Below the pieces are notes generated by a model. The model did no database searches, had not been told where the DNA came from, and saw only the letters and a program-made list of their open reading frames with translations. Of a stretch of DNA of 64,000 nt, positions 7,893 through 16,388 are shown one piece after another. Position numbers and translations under genes: made by a program. Each line of letters opens with the position of its first letter. Positions within the stretch are counted from its first letter, which is position 1. This stretch comes from Porphyrobacter sp. (lineage in GTDB: Bacteria; Pseudomonadota; Alphaproteobacteria; Sphingomonadales; Sphingomonadaceae), in assembly GCA_027533455.1 (NCBI GenBank), contig JAPZUC010000001.1:1-64000 (forward strand), read 5' to 3'.

Positions 7893-9377
7893 TCACTGGG
7901 CAGATGATCCCGCGTGCTTGTCGAGTTCGTCGCCCGTCACTGAAACCACGTGGAGTAGATTGGTCGCACCGGGCGTCCCGAACGGCACCCCGGCGAGCAC
8001 AATCAGCTTCGCACCAGCAGCGGCGAACTTGTGGCGCAGCGCCATGCGCTTGCCCTTGCCGATCATCTCCTCGAAGCTGCCGATGTCTTTGGTGGCCACC
8101 GCGTGTGCCCCCCACAACAGACCCATGCGCCGCGCAGTCCGGATCGAAGGAGTGAGCACTAGCACCGGCGTTGCAGGCCGTTCGCGCGCGACCCGCCGCG
8201 CTGTCGATCCGCTGGCGGTAAACACCGTGATCGCGCTGATCGGAACAGTGTCGGCGATGGTCATACAGGCATGGGCCAGCGCGTCTGAAGTGGTCGCATC
8301 GGGCGGCGTGTCAAGGAAACGCACGCGCTCCTTGTAGCCTTCGTCGCGCTCAACCTGCACCGCGATGCGGTCCATCATGGCGACCGATTCTTCCGGCCAC
8401 GCGCCCGCCGCGCTTTCAGCCGAAAGCATCACCGCGTCCGCGCCGTCATAGACGGCGTTGGCGACGTCTGACACCTCGGCGCGGGTCGGCGTCGGCGCTT
8501 CGATCATGCTTTCGAGCATCTGTGTCGCCACAATCACAGGCTTGCCCGCGCGGCGCGCCATGTTGACGATTTTTTTCTGGAGCGGCGGCACCTCATAAGG
8601 CTCCAGCTCCACGCCCAGATCGCCGCGCGCAACCATGATGCCGTCAGCCAGCTCGATGATCCCATCCAGACGATCGACCGCCTTGGGCTTTTCGATCTTG
8701 GCGCAGATTGCGGTGCCGTGGGTGCCGATCAGCTTTCTCGCTTCGGCGATGTCCTCGGGACGCTGCACGAAGGACAGCGCGATCCAGTCCGCTCCGTGCT
8801 CGGTGGCGAATGCGAGGTCGCTCCGGTCCTTGTCGGTCATGGCCGGGATCGGAATCTCGGCATCGGGGACGTTCACGCCCTTGCGGTCCGAGATCACCCC
8901 GCCGACTTCGGCGCTGCACAGGATGCGACTGTCATCCGCTTCAAGGACCTTCAGCCGGATCTTGCCGTCATTGATGAGGAGGCGCTGCCCGCGTTCCATG
9001 ATCCCGAACAGTTCGGGATGCGGCAGGCACACGCGGTTCTCGTCGCCCGGGGTCTCGTCCCGATCGAGCGTGAAATGGCCCGAATGGCGGATCACCGCCT
9101 GGCCATCCTTGAAGGTGCCCACGCGCAGCTTGGGACCTTGCAGATCGGCAAGGATTGCGATCGGCCGGGCATATTGCTTTTCGAGCGTTCGGATTGCGAC
9201 AATCGCAGCCTCGTGATCGGCGTGGGCGCCGTGGCTCATGTTGAGGCGGAAGGCGTCTGCGCCTGCCCGCACCAGCCGCTCGAGCATTTCTGGCGAGCGG
9301 CTTGCAGGGCCGATTGTGGCAAGAATCTTGACCTTGCGGCCGCGCGGGTCGATCCGTGACTGATCGCGTCGTGACAT
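7893..9377 (-). CDS. pyk: Pyruvate kinase
   Basis: The 494-residue enzyme converts phosphoenolpyruvate and ADP to pyruvate and ATP. It has KILATIGPASRSPEM near the N-terminus, DLQGPKLRVG, the catalytic ICAKIEKPKAV (Lys in the family signature), the MVARGDLGVE metal-site block, and VATQMLESMI. A C-terminal allosteric-type domain follows. GAGGGAT lies upstream of the ATG at 9377. It diverges from the DUF1244 gene across 65 bases, which must hold both promoters. Confidence 0.97.
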   Translation of the reverse strand: MSRRDQSRIDPRGRKVKILATIGPASRSPEMLERLVRAGADAFRLNMSHGAHADHEAAIVAIRTLEKQYARPIAILADLQGPKLRVGTFKDGQAVIRHSGHFTLDRDETPGDENRVCLPHPELFGIMERGQRLLINDGKIRLKVLEADDSRILCSAEVGGVISDRKGVNVPDAEIPIPAMTDKDRSDLAFATEHGADWIALSFVQRPEDIAEARKLIGTHGTAICAKIEKPKAVDRLDGIIELADGIMVARGDLGVELEPYEVPPLQKKIVNMARRAGKPVIVATQMLESMIEAPTPTRAEVSDVANAVYDGADAVMLSAESAAGAWPEESVAMMDRIAVQVERDEGYKERVRFLDTPPDATTSDALAHACMTIADTVPISAITVFTASGSTARRVARERPATPVLVLTPSIRTARRMGLLWGAHAVATKDIGSFEEMIGKGKRMALRHKFAAAGAKLIVLAGVPFGTPGATNLLHVVSVTGDELDKHAGSSAQ

Positions 9378-9442
9378 TATTGGCTATCCCTCTTGAGGAT
9401 CGCCTATGGCACAGGCGAATTTCAACTCAAGGAAAAGCCGCG

Positions 9443-9754
9443 ATGAATAGCAATGCCGATCCGCTCGATGCGCTGGACGATGCTCAGGCCGCCGCGGCCT
9501 TCCGGCGACTGGTACGCCACCTGAGGCACCGTCATGACGCGCAGAACATCGATCTGATGGGCCTGGCCGGGTTCTGTCGCAACTGTCTCGCCGACTGGAT
9601 TCGCGAGGCGGGCTACCCCGGGGACAAGGAAGAAGCACGCACGCTGATCCAAGGGATGCCGAGCGGCGAGTGGAAGGTCTCGCGCCAGACGCCCGCGACC
9701 GAGGAGAAGCTGGCGCGTATGGAAGCGAGTGTAGCGAAGAACGCACAGGAATAA
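9443..9754 (+). CDS. DUF1244 family protein
   Basis: The 103-residue protein contains the diagnostic block GLAGFCRNCLADWIREAG (about residues 37-54) with two conserved cysteines, which defines the DUF1244 family found across proteobacteria. The cysteine pair could bind metal, but the function is unknown. AAGGAA precedes the ATG at 9443, which also matches family N-termini; upstream in-frame codons overlap the pyk promoter region. It is followed after 80 bases by gapR in the same direction. Confidence 0.85.
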   Translation: MNSNADPLDALDDAQAAAAFRRLVRHLRHRHDAQNIDLMGLAGFCRNCLADWIREAGYPGDKEEARTLIQGMPSGEWKVSRQTPATEEKLARMEASVAKNAQE

Positions 9755-9834
9755 TTGGCTGCGCCTGTTCACCCTCGGCCAGAGGCTGGCTATCGAACCG
9801 GCCAACCGATTCTCTCTTCCGATGGAGCTTCCCG

Positions 9835-10080
9835 ATGGCCGACAATGCCAATTCCACCGACGACCGCTTGCGCCTGCTGATCGAGCGTATCGAACGCCTC
9901 GAGGAGGAGAAGAAGGGCATCGCCGACGATATCCGCGATGTCTACATGGAAGCAAAGGCCGTCGGCTATGATCCCAAGATCATGCGCCAGATCGTGCGCC
10001 TGCGGAAGATGAAGCCCGACGACCGCAGCGAGCAAGACATGCTGCTCGAGACCTACAAGAACGCGCTAGGCATGGCGTAA
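9835..10080 (+). CDS. gapR: GapR-family (DUF2312) DNA-binding protein
   Basis: The 81-residue product matches the size and sequence of alphaproteobacterial GapR/DUF2312 proteins: a coiled-coil LRLLIERIERLEEEKKGIADDIRDVYMEAK followed by GYDPKIMRQIVRLRKM. In Caulobacter GapR is a nucleoid-associated protein that binds AT-rich, overtwisted DNA ahead of replication and transcription and stimulates topoisomerases. The highly charged N-terminal helix and Lys/Arg-rich second half are consistent. The start is fixed by family length; GGAG lies about 11 bases upstream. Confidence 0.9.
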   Translation: MADNANSTDDRLRLLIERIERLEEEKKGIADDIRDVYMEAKAVGYDPKIMRQIVRLRKMKPDDRSEQDMLLETYKNALGMA

Positions 10081-10147
10081 GCGAGAGCATTGAACTTGCG
10101 TCAAGCCGTGTTATCTCAATAATACAGTTTTTTGAGGAGACACGGCT

Positions 10148-10495
10148 ATGGCATCCCCCTGGAAAGACGCGCGCGGCGTGATCGTAAGCACAACACCGAC
10201 CCTCGAAGGTCGGCCGATCCAGGAATATTGCGGGATCGTCACCGGCGAAGTGATCGTCGGGGCGAACCTTTTCCGCGACCTGTTTGCCAATATCCGCGAC
10301 ATCGTGGGTGGGCGTTCTGGCAGTTACGAGCGGATTCTTGCCGATGCGCGCAATCAAGCCATTCAGGAGCTTCAGGCGGAAGCCGCAGCACTGGGTGCCA
10401 ATGCGGTTGTCGCGATTGATCTCGACTACGAGGTGATCGGACCAAGCGGATCCATGCTGATGGTCTCGGCCAGCGGCACCGCCGTCAGAGCCTGA
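10148..10495 (+). CDS. YbjQ/DUF74 family protein
   Basis: The 115-residue protein has the YbjQ (UPF0145) pattern: [23 protein letters not shown] at the start, then [20 protein letters not shown], and a C-terminal [14 protein letters not shown] strand. Family members form small oligomers and have been called heavy-metal-binding-like, but no proven function is known. A strong GAGGAGA ribosome binding site lies before ATG 10148. It converges with the CPBP protease gene. Confidence 0.88.
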   Translation: MASPWKDARGVIVSTTPTLEGRPIQEYCGIVTGEVIVGANLFRDLFANIRDIVGGRSGSYERILADARNQAIQELQAEAAALGANAVVAIDLDYEVIGPSGSMLMVSASGTAVRA

Positions 10496-10502
10496 CTGGC
10501 GC

Positions 10503-11207
10503 TCACCACACGCCGTAATCCCCGGCCATCCACACGGCGTTGTAGGCCGCGTGATGCGCGATCGCCGCGCCCAGCCCCAACCGGGTGCGGGTATAGGCGA
10601 GCAACAATCCGCCGATCATCTGCGGCAGCACCACCAGCACGCCGAGCGGCTGCGCCAGCGGTTCGTAATTGCCCAGATGGGTGAGGCCGAACAGCACAGT
10701 CGATCCCCACACCAGCGCGCCGTAGTGATGGGTGAACCATGCGGGCACGGCGGTGTCGCGCTGGCGTGCCTGGCTCCACTGGATGAGGCCCGCGAACACC
10801 AGCAGCACCCCTGCGCCGCCCATCGCCAGCGTCCATTCCGGCGGCGCCCACAGGCTCGCGCTGAACAGTCCGAGCGCGGCAAATCCGAAAGCAGCAAAGC
10901 GCAAGGCGGCGATCTGCCCGCGCATCCAGCCGCGAAACAGAGCCTCTTCGGTCAGCGGGGCGAACAGCAGCGAGAGAAACAGATCCTCGCCAAGCGATAT
11001 GTCCTGCTCATAGGCGACAGGCAGAAATCCCGCTTCGGCGTCCCCCGCAGCTAGCAGCGCGCTCGCCAACTGGTCGAGCACGATGTCGAGCGCAAACACC
11101 ACCAGCAGCGCCAGTGCCGCCGCCTTACCCCACGCCATCGGCTGCGCGGAATAGGCCGGCCGCCATGCAAAGCGCGCCACATCCGCCAGCCGCTCGCGCA
11201 CCGTCAT
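10503..11207 (-). CDS. CPBP-family intramembrane metalloprotease
   Basis: The 234-residue polytopic membrane protein carries the CPBP (CaaX/Abi) motifs: APLTEEALFRGWM with the EExxxR site, FGLTHLGN with a conserved His, and AIAHHAAYN near the C-terminus. Such proteins include Rce1-like prenyl proteases and bacteriocin-immunity proteins; the substrate here is unknown. An upstream ATG at 11288 would add a 27-residue non-membrane leader overlapping the divergent yebC start, so I favour ATG 11207. Confidence 0.82.
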   Translation of the reverse strand: MTVRERLADVARFAWRPAYSAQPMAWGKAAALALLVVFALDIVLDQLASALLAAGDAEAGFLPVAYEQDISLGEDLFLSLLFAPLTEEALFRGWMRGQIAALRFAAFGFAALGLFSASLWAPPEWTLAMGGAGVLLVFAGLIQWSQARQRDTAVPAWFTHHYGALVWGSTVLFGLTHLGNYEPLAQPLGVLVVLPQMIGGLLLAYTRTRLGLGAAIAHHAAYNAVWMAGDYGVW

Positions 11208-11287
11208 CGCGCGCGCGCTTGCATCGCCGGCTTGCTCCGGAGTAAGGGCCGCGCCAATCCTTCCAACATTTCCGGTGAAGTCGTCCA

Positions 11288-12031
11288 ATGGCAGGCCATT
11301 CCAAGTTCAAGAACATCATGCACCGCAAGGGTGCGCAGGACAAGAAACGCGCGGCGATGTTCTCAAAGCTCAGCCGCGAGATCACCGTGGCGGCCAAGAT
11401 GGGCATGCCCGATCCCGACATGAACCCGCGCCTTCGCCTGGCGGTCAATGCAGCGCGCGCGCAGTCGATGCCCAAGGACAACATCCAGCGCGCGATCGAC
11501 AAGGCCGGGCAGGCCGGCGGTGAGGACTATGTCGAGATCCGTTACGAAGGCTACGGCCCGGGCGGCGTCGCGCTGATCGTCGAGGCACTGACCGACAACC
11601 GCAACCGCACTGCCACAAACGTGCGCACCGCTTTCTCCAAGAACGGCGGCAACCTCGGCAGCGAGGGCTCGGTTTCGCACGGCTTCGAACGTCGCGGGCT
11701 GATCGAGTACTCGGCAGCCGCAGGCGATGAGGAGAAGATCCTCGAAGCAGCCATCGAAGCGGGCGCGGACGATGTCGAATCGTCGGAAGACGGCCACACC
11801 ATCTGGACTGCCGCCGACGCGCTTCACGGCGTGGCGGGCGAACTCGAAAAGGTGCTCGGTCCGGCCGACAACGTGAAGTTGGCGTGGAAGCCCGTGCTCT
11901 CGGTCGACGTTAACGAGGAAGTCGCAGCGACGTTGATGAAGCTGATCGACACGCTCGACGATGATGACGACGTGCAGACCGTGTGGGGGAACTACGAAAT
12001 CCCCGACGAGGTGATGGAGAAGCTGGGCTGA
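11288..12031 (+). CDS. yebC: YebC/PmpR family transcription or translation regulator
   Basis: The 247-residue protein begins [20 protein letters not shown], the invariant start of YebC/TACO1 proteins, and has [23 protein letters not shown] in the middle. Members act as DNA-binding regulators (PmpR) or relieve ribosome stalling at proline runs. The acidic C-terminus with DDDDD is usual. It lies directly upstream of ruvC, a common arrangement. Confidence 0.96.
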   Translation: MAGHSKFKNIMHRKGAQDKKRAAMFSKLSREITVAAKMGMPDPDMNPRLRLAVNAARAQSMPKDNIQRAIDKAGQAGGEDYVEIRYEGYGPGGVALIVEALTDNRNRTATNVRTAFSKNGGNLGSEGSVSHGFERRGLIEYSAAAGDEEKILEAAIEAGADDVESSEDGHTIWTAADALHGVAGELEKVLGPADNVKLAWKPVLSVDVNEEVAATLMKLIDTLDDDDDVQTVWGNYEIPDEVMEKLG

Positions 12032-12120
12032 GAAAGCGCGAATGGCTGCTGGCGATAGCTCTGGGGGCGGCGTTCCTCATTGCGATGCTGTGGCGGTTCG
12101 GCTTCAGGGTCGGACTATGA
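12028..12120 (+). CDS. Possible 30-residue single-helix membrane peptide
   Basis: Between yebC and ruvC an open frame beginning with CTG, overlapping the yebC stop by four bases, encodes [20 protein letters not shown] and ends WRFGFRVGL. That is a basic N-terminus and one clean hydrophobic helix, which looks like a small inner-membrane protein. No ATG, GTG or TTG start is available, so CTG initiation or coupled re-initiation would be required. It may be chance coding. Conservation between yebC and ruvC in relatives would decide. Confidence 0.25.
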   Translation: MRKREWLLAIALGAAFLIAMLWRFGFRVGL

Positions 12121-12127
12121 CCCTGTG

Positions 12128-12598
12128 ATGATCCTCGGCCTCGACCCCTCTCTTTCGTCGACCGGCTGGGGCATAATCCGGGCCGAGGGCGCGCGGATCA
12201 GCCATGTCGCCAACGGTCAGATCAAGACCGACCCGGCGGCGCCGATGGCCGCGCGGCTGGCTGCGTTGCAGGCGGGGCTTGCAGCGGTGATCTCGCAGTA
12301 CCGCCCTGACCGCGCGGCGGCGGAGGAGATCTTCGTCAACAAGAACCCGCAATCGACCCTCAAGCTCGCTCAGGCGCGTGGGGCGGTGCTCGCGGCGTGC
12401 GGGGTGGCCGGGCTCAACGTCAACGAACACGCGGCGCGGCTGGTCAAGAAGGCCGTCACCGGCACCGGGGCTGCCGAGAAGGTGCAGGTTGCAGCGATGG
12501 TCAAGGTGCTGCTGCCGGGCGTCCAGATCTACGGGCGCGACGCAGCTGATGCGCTCGCGGTCGCAATTGCCGACGCCCATCTGGCTCCGCGCTCTTGA
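12128..12598 (+). CDS. ruvC: Crossover junction endodeoxyribonuclease RuvC
   Basis: The 156-residue Holliday-junction resolvase starts MILGLDPSLSSTGWG with the first catalytic Asp. It has AAEEIFVNKNPQSTLKLAQARG with a catalytic Glu, and a C-terminal GRDAADALAVAIADAH containing the last acidic residues of the RNase H-like site. It resolves RuvAB-bound junctions; ruvA and ruvB are not in this window. ATG 12128 fits family starts, while an earlier in-frame ATG adds unrelated residues. Confidence 0.95.
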   Translation: MILGLDPSLSSTGWGIIRAEGARISHVANGQIKTDPAAPMAARLAALQAGLAAVISQYRPDRAAAEEIFVNKNPQSTLKLAQARGAVLAACGVAGLNVNEHAARLVKKAVTGTGAAEKVQVAAMVKVLLPGVQIYGRDAADALAVAIADAHLAPRS

Positions 12599-12608
12599 CC
12601 CTCACTCT

Positions 12609-12653
12609 CGTCATTGCGAGGAGCGCAGGCGAGCGATCAATGATGAGACAGGC
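12609..12653. repeat. Dispersed intergenic repeat, CGTCATTGCGAG type, copy 2
   Basis: The short gap between ruvC and the next gene starts with CGTCATTGCGAGGAGCGCAG and runs to the following ATG. It shares its first twelve bases and general character with the element at 3211-3291 in the other orientation. The ribosome binding site of the downstream gene must lie within the element's edge. Confidence 0.5.
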
Positions 12654-13004
12654 ATGACGATCCACATCTACGGCATCCCCAATTGCGACACGGTCAAGAA
12701 GGCGCGGACCTGGCTAGAATCGCAGGGCCTCGACTACAACTTCCACGATTACAAGAAGGAAGGTGCAGACCCTAATCGGATCACGAGCTGGATCGATGCT
12801 GCCGGCCTTGATCTGGTGGTGAACCGCAAGGGCACAACCTTCCGCACGCTTTCGGACACGGACAAGGTCAAGGCAGCCGATACCGTAACCGCCCCTGCAC
12901 TGCTGGCCGCCAACCCATCGGTCATCAAGCGGCCGATCGTGGAGCATGACGGCGGCCTGCTGGTCGGCTTCAAACCCGAGGAATGGGCAGCAGCGCTCGG
13001 CTGA
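12654..13004 (+). CDS. ArsC/Spx-family reductase-like protein (YffB type)
   Basis: The 116-residue thioredoxin-fold protein starts MTIHIYGIPNCDTVKKARTWL. The single cysteine followed by DTVKKA is typical of YffB-like members, which resemble arsenate reductase and Spx. It also has FHDYKKEG and IKRPIVEHDGGLLVGF. Arsenate-reductase activity is not assured for this subgroup, and glutathione-dependent reductase activity has been proposed for YffB. The start at 12654 follows the repeat element. Confidence 0.85.
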   Translation: MTIHIYGIPNCDTVKKARTWLESQGLDYNFHDYKKEGADPNRITSWIDAAGLDLVVNRKGTTFRTLSDTDKVKAADTVTAPALLAANPSVIKRPIVEHDGGLLVGFKPEEWAAALG

Positions 13005-13016
13005 CCCTCCCCCGCC

Positions 13017-13592
13017 ATGAACCCGCTGGAGATCATCGCCGTCGCGCTCGGGCTGGCCAATATCGGCCTGCTCGTGCGGCGTTCGATCTGGAACTACCCC
13101 TTCGGCATGGCGATGGTAGTGCTCTACTTCGTCATCTTCCGCGAGGCGCGGCTGTATGGCGAATCGTGGCTGCAGGTGTTTTTCTTCGTCGTGCAGGGCT
13201 GGGGCTGGTGGCTCTGGGCGCGCGCCGGGGGCATGGCGCAGTTGGTCAGCGTCCATTGGATGGACTGGCGCGCGCGGGCCATCGCGCTGGCGCTAGTCGC
13301 CGCCTCGAGCCTGGGGATAGGCTGGGCGATGGCGCGCTTCACCGATGCCGCCCTTCCCTATGCCGATGCGGCCATAGCGGGTGCGAGCGTGGTCGCGCAG
13401 GTGCTTCTGGCGATGCGGCGGGTGGAGAATTGGGCGCTGTGGATCGCGATCGATGTGCTGTCGGTGGCCGTCTACATTCAGCGCGGGCTGAACCTCACCG
13501 CGGGGCTGTACGTCGTGTTCCTGGTGCTTGCGGTGATGGGTCTCAAAGAGTGGGCCAGGGCCGCGCGCGCGGGTGAGGCCATCGAAGCGTGA
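13017..13592 (+). CDS. pnuC: Nicotinamide mononucleotide/riboside transporter PnuC
   Basis: The 191-residue polytopic membrane protein has several helices and the PnuC hallmarks WNYPFGMAMVVLYFVIFREARLYGE and a WGWWLW block. PnuC carries nicotinamide riboside across the inner membrane by facilitated diffusion driven by phosphorylation. That fits the next gene, a NadR-like kinase/adenylyltransferase whose GTG start overlaps the pnuC stop by four bases. Confidence 0.93.
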   Translation: MNPLEIIAVALGLANIGLLVRRSIWNYPFGMAMVVLYFVIFREARLYGESWLQVFFFVVQGWGWWLWARAGGMAQLVSVHWMDWRARAIALALVAASSLGIGWAMARFTDAALPYADAAIAGASVVAQVLLAMRRVENWALWIAIDVLSVAVYIQRGLNLTAGLYVVFLVLAVMGLKEWARAARAGEAIEA

Positions 13593-14572
13593 CCAAACGC
13601 GGTTTCCTTCTCGGCAAGTTCATGCCGCCGCACGCCGGACACATGGCGCTGGTCCGCGCCGCCCGCGCGCTGGTGGACGAGTTGACGGTGCTGGTGTGCT
13701 GGCTGCCCGATGACCCGATCCCGGGGGAGGCGCGGCTCGCCTGGATGCGCGATTTGCTCCTCGATTGCCGCGTGCTCGGCCACGGCGCGTCTGTACCGCA
13801 GGCGCCTGAGGACGCGCCCGAGTTCTGGCCGATCTGGCGCGGTATCGTTGCCGCCGCACACCCCGAGCCCATCGACTATGTCTTTGCAGGCGAAGACTAT
13901 GGCACGGAGCTGGCACGGCAGGTGGGCGGCTTCTTCGTTCCTTTGGGAGGCCGGGTGCTGGGGCTGTCGGACGATCCGGTCGCGGGCCTCTCGGCCAGCG
14001 CGGTGCGATCCAATCCGGCTGCGCATTGGTCCTATCTCCCGCCGCCCGTGCAAGCGCATTACCGCCGCACCGTCTGCCTCCACGGGGCCGAGAGCACCGG
14101 CAAGACCACACTGGCCGCCGCCCTTGCTGCGGAGACCGGGGCGCTCACCGTGGGCGAATATGGCCGCAGCCATTGCGAGGTGCACCGGGAGCCTTTGAGC
14201 CTCGACGATCTCCTCCTCATCGGCCGCGCGCAGCAGGCGATGATCGCCGCCGCTGGCCAATGGGCCGGGCCGCTGCTTCTTGCCGACACCGATCCGCTGA
14301 TGACTGCTGCATGGTGCGAAATGTTGCTGGGCGAGCGGCCCGCCGAGCTGATGCAGGCACCCAAGGCCGATCTTTACCTGCTGCTTGAACCCGATCTTCC
14401 GTGGGTCGATGACGGCACCCGCTTTTTCAGCGACCCGGCCGACCGTCATCGTTTTGCCAAGCTGGTGGAGCAGGTGCTGATCGACGCCCGCGTGCCGTTC
14501 GCGCGGATCGCGGGTCAAGGGCCCAATCGGCTGGAAGCGGCGCGGGCCGCGATAGGAGCGATGAATGCTTGA
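13589..14572 (+). CDS. nadR: NadR-like bifunctional NMN adenylyltransferase / nicotinamide riboside kinase
   Basis: This 327-residue protein joins an N-terminal nucleotidyltransferase (GKFMPPHAGHMALV, residues about 9-22, and SASAVRSNP near 135-143) to a C-terminal P-loop kinase (HGAESTGKTTLAAAL, about 167-181). It lacks the N-terminal HTH repressor domain found in enterobacterial NadR. It would phosphorylate imported nicotinamide riboside to NMN and adenylate it to NAD. The GTG start overlaps the pnuC stop, and its 3' end overlaps the start of glpQ by eight bases. Confidence 0.9.
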   Translation: MTKRGFLLGKFMPPHAGHMALVRAARALVDELTVLVCWLPDDPIPGEARLAWMRDLLLDCRVLGHGASVPQAPEDAPEFWPIWRGIVAAAHPEPIDYVFAGEDYGTELARQVGGFFVPLGGRVLGLSDDPVAGLSASAVRSNPAAHWSYLPPPVQAHYRRTVCLHGAESTGKTTLAAALAAETGALTVGEYGRSHCEVHREPLSLDDLLLIGRAQQAMIAAAGQWAGPLLLADTDPLMTAAWCEMLLGERPAELMQAPKADLYLLLEPDLPWVDDGTRFFSDPADRHRFAKLVEQVLIDARVPFARIAGQGPNRLEAARAAIGAMNA

Positions 14573-15596
14573 GACCCGCCTGATCCTCGCCGCATTCCTG
14601 CTCGCCCCGGCCCCCGCCACCGCGCAGGAGATGCTGGTTATCGCCCACCGCGGCGCCAGCGCAGAGCGGCCCGAACACACGCTGACCGCCTATGAGCTGG
14701 CGATCGGCCAGGGCGCGGATTACATCGAGCCCGATCTGGTCGCGACCAAGGATCTGGTGCTGGTCTCGCGCCACGAGAACGAGCTTTCAGGCACCACCGA
14801 TGTCGCCACCCGCGAAGAATTCGAAGATCGCCGCCGCGACAAGACGATTGACGGGCAGAAGGTTGCAGGCTGGTTCGCCGAAGACTTCACCCTTGCCGAA
14901 TTGCGTACCCTGCGCGCAAAGGAGCGCATCCCCTCGCTGCGCCCGGCCAATGCGCGGCTTGACGGGTTGTATCAGGTGCCGACGCTAGCCGAGATCGTGA
15001 AACTGGTGCGCGCCAAGGAAGCGGCGACGGGGCGGCGGATCGGCCTTTATCCAGAACTGAAGCACCCCGAATTCCTGTTGCAGGATTCGGGCATCGACAT
15101 GGTCGATCTGTTGCTGCGCGAATTCCGCACGCTGGGCATCACCCCTGCCGATCCGGTGTTCATCCAGAGCTTCGAGATTGCCCCGCTCCAGCGGCTCAAG
15201 CAGCGCGGCGGCGGGTTCAAGCTGGTGCAGCTGGTCAAACCCGAAGACGGGCCCGCCGACGAGCCCGCCATGCGCTATGCCGACATGGTTACCCCCACGG
15301 GCCTTGTCGAAATCGCCAAATATGCCGACGCGGTGGGCGCGCATATTGCTTTGGTGCTGAATCCCGATGGCACAACGACATCGCTGGTCGCCGATGCGAA
15401 GGCGGCCGGACTTGCCGTGCATGCGTGGACAGTACGGCCGGAGAACGAGTTCCTCCCGCCAATGCTGCGGACGGGCGATGATCCCAAAGGCAAGGGTTGC
15501 GGCGACGTGAAGCTCGCTGCGCTGCTGAAGGCGGCGGGGGTGGCGGGGATTTTCTCCGACGGGCCACTAAAGGGGCGCAGCTGCCCCGCAGATTAG
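14565..15596 (+). CDS. glpQ: Glycerophosphodiester phosphodiesterase, periplasmic type
   Basis: The 343-residue protein has a signal peptide (MLETRLILAAFLLAPAPATAQ) and the GDPD motifs VIAHRGASAERPEHT with the catalytic His and the YIEPDLV metal-site block. A second His is in SRHENELSGTTDV. It cleaves glycerophosphodiesters to glycerol 3-phosphate and an alcohol in the periplasm. It overlaps nadR by eight bases but has no evident link to NAD salvage. It ends three bases before the convergent ubiG. Confidence 0.94.
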   Translation: MLETRLILAAFLLAPAPATAQEMLVIAHRGASAERPEHTLTAYELAIGQGADYIEPDLVATKDLVLVSRHENELSGTTDVATREEFEDRRRDKTIDGQKVAGWFAEDFTLAELRTLRAKERIPSLRPANARLDGLYQVPTLAEIVKLVRAKEAATGRRIGLYPELKHPEFLLQDSGIDMVDLLLREFRTLGITPADPVFIQSFEIAPLQRLKQRGGGFKLVQLVKPEDGPADEPAMRYADMVTPTGLVEIAKYADAVGAHIALVLNPDGTTTSLVADAKAAGLAVHAWTVRPENEFLPPMLRTGDDPKGKGCGDVKLAALLKAAGVAGIFSDGPLKGRSCPAD

Positions 15597-15599
15597 CCG

Positions 15600-16337
15600 T
15601 CAGCCGCGACGCGCGCTCAGGATGTAATTGAGCGCCATATCTTCCGACAGGTGCAGCCCCTTGCCCGGCCGCCACGCGATCCCGCGCTTTGCGGTTACAA
15701 TCAGCCCCGCATCAGCCAACAGGCCCTCCAGCTCATCGGGCGTGACGAAGTCCTCCCAATGGTGCGTGCCCTTGGGGACATAGCCGACCGCCTCCGCCGC
15801 ACCCACCAGCAGCACACGCGATGCGGCGGTGCGATTGGGGGTGGACATGACCAGCAAGCCATCAGGCGCCAGCCGCGCGGCCACATCGCGCAGGAAGGCG
15901 GGCTTGTCGGCCACATGCTCGATCACTTCGACACTGGTCACCAGATCGAAAGTGCCGATATCGAGGCCCGCGACCTCGCCCGCCATGTAGCGGATATCGA
16001 GACCCACGCCCTCGGCATGGGCAGCGGCCGCAGCGACATTCTCTGCCGCCGCATCGACGCCCGTCACCGCTGCGCCTAGCCGCGCCAGCGGCTCGCAGAG
16101 GAGCCCCGCACCGCAGCCGATATCAAGCGCCGACTTGCCGGCCAGCGGCCTGGTCGCGCCCGCCGCATCGGGCCAGTGCGCGTCGATCGCGTCGCGCACA
16201 AATGCCAGCCGCACGGGGTTCACCTGATGCAGCGAAGCCATCGGCCCCTTGGGGTTCCACCAGTCGCGCGCGAGGCCCGCGAAGAAATCGGCTTCCTCGG
16301 GACGGATAGTTACATTCGATACGTTTGCGTTTCCCAT
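15600..16337 (-). CDS. ubiG: Ubiquinone biosynthesis O-methyltransferase
   Basis: The 245-residue SAM-dependent methyltransferase has RDWWNPKGPMASLHQVNPVR, a UbiG-specific N-terminal block, then LDIGCGAGLLCEPLARLGA for SAM binding, and HHWEDFVTPDEL near the C-terminus. UbiG performs both O-methylations of the ubiquinone ring. ATG 16337 is the natural start. It diverges from lysC across 51 bases. Confidence 0.96.
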   Translation of the reverse strand: MGNANVSNVTIRPEEADFFAGLARDWWNPKGPMASLHQVNPVRLAFVRDAIDAHWPDAAGATRPLAGKSALDIGCGAGLLCEPLARLGAAVTGVDAAAENVAAAAAHAEGVGLDIRYMAGEVAGLDIGTFDLVTSVEVIEHVADKPAFLRDVAARLAPDGLLVMSTPNRTAASRVLLVGAAEAVGYVPKGTHHWEDFVTPDELEGLLADAGLIVTAKRGIAWRPGKGLHLSEDMALNYILSARRG

Positions 16338-16388
16338 GATCCGCCCTTAACAGCCGCCGCGAACACTCACCAGCGGGAGCTGTACCCC

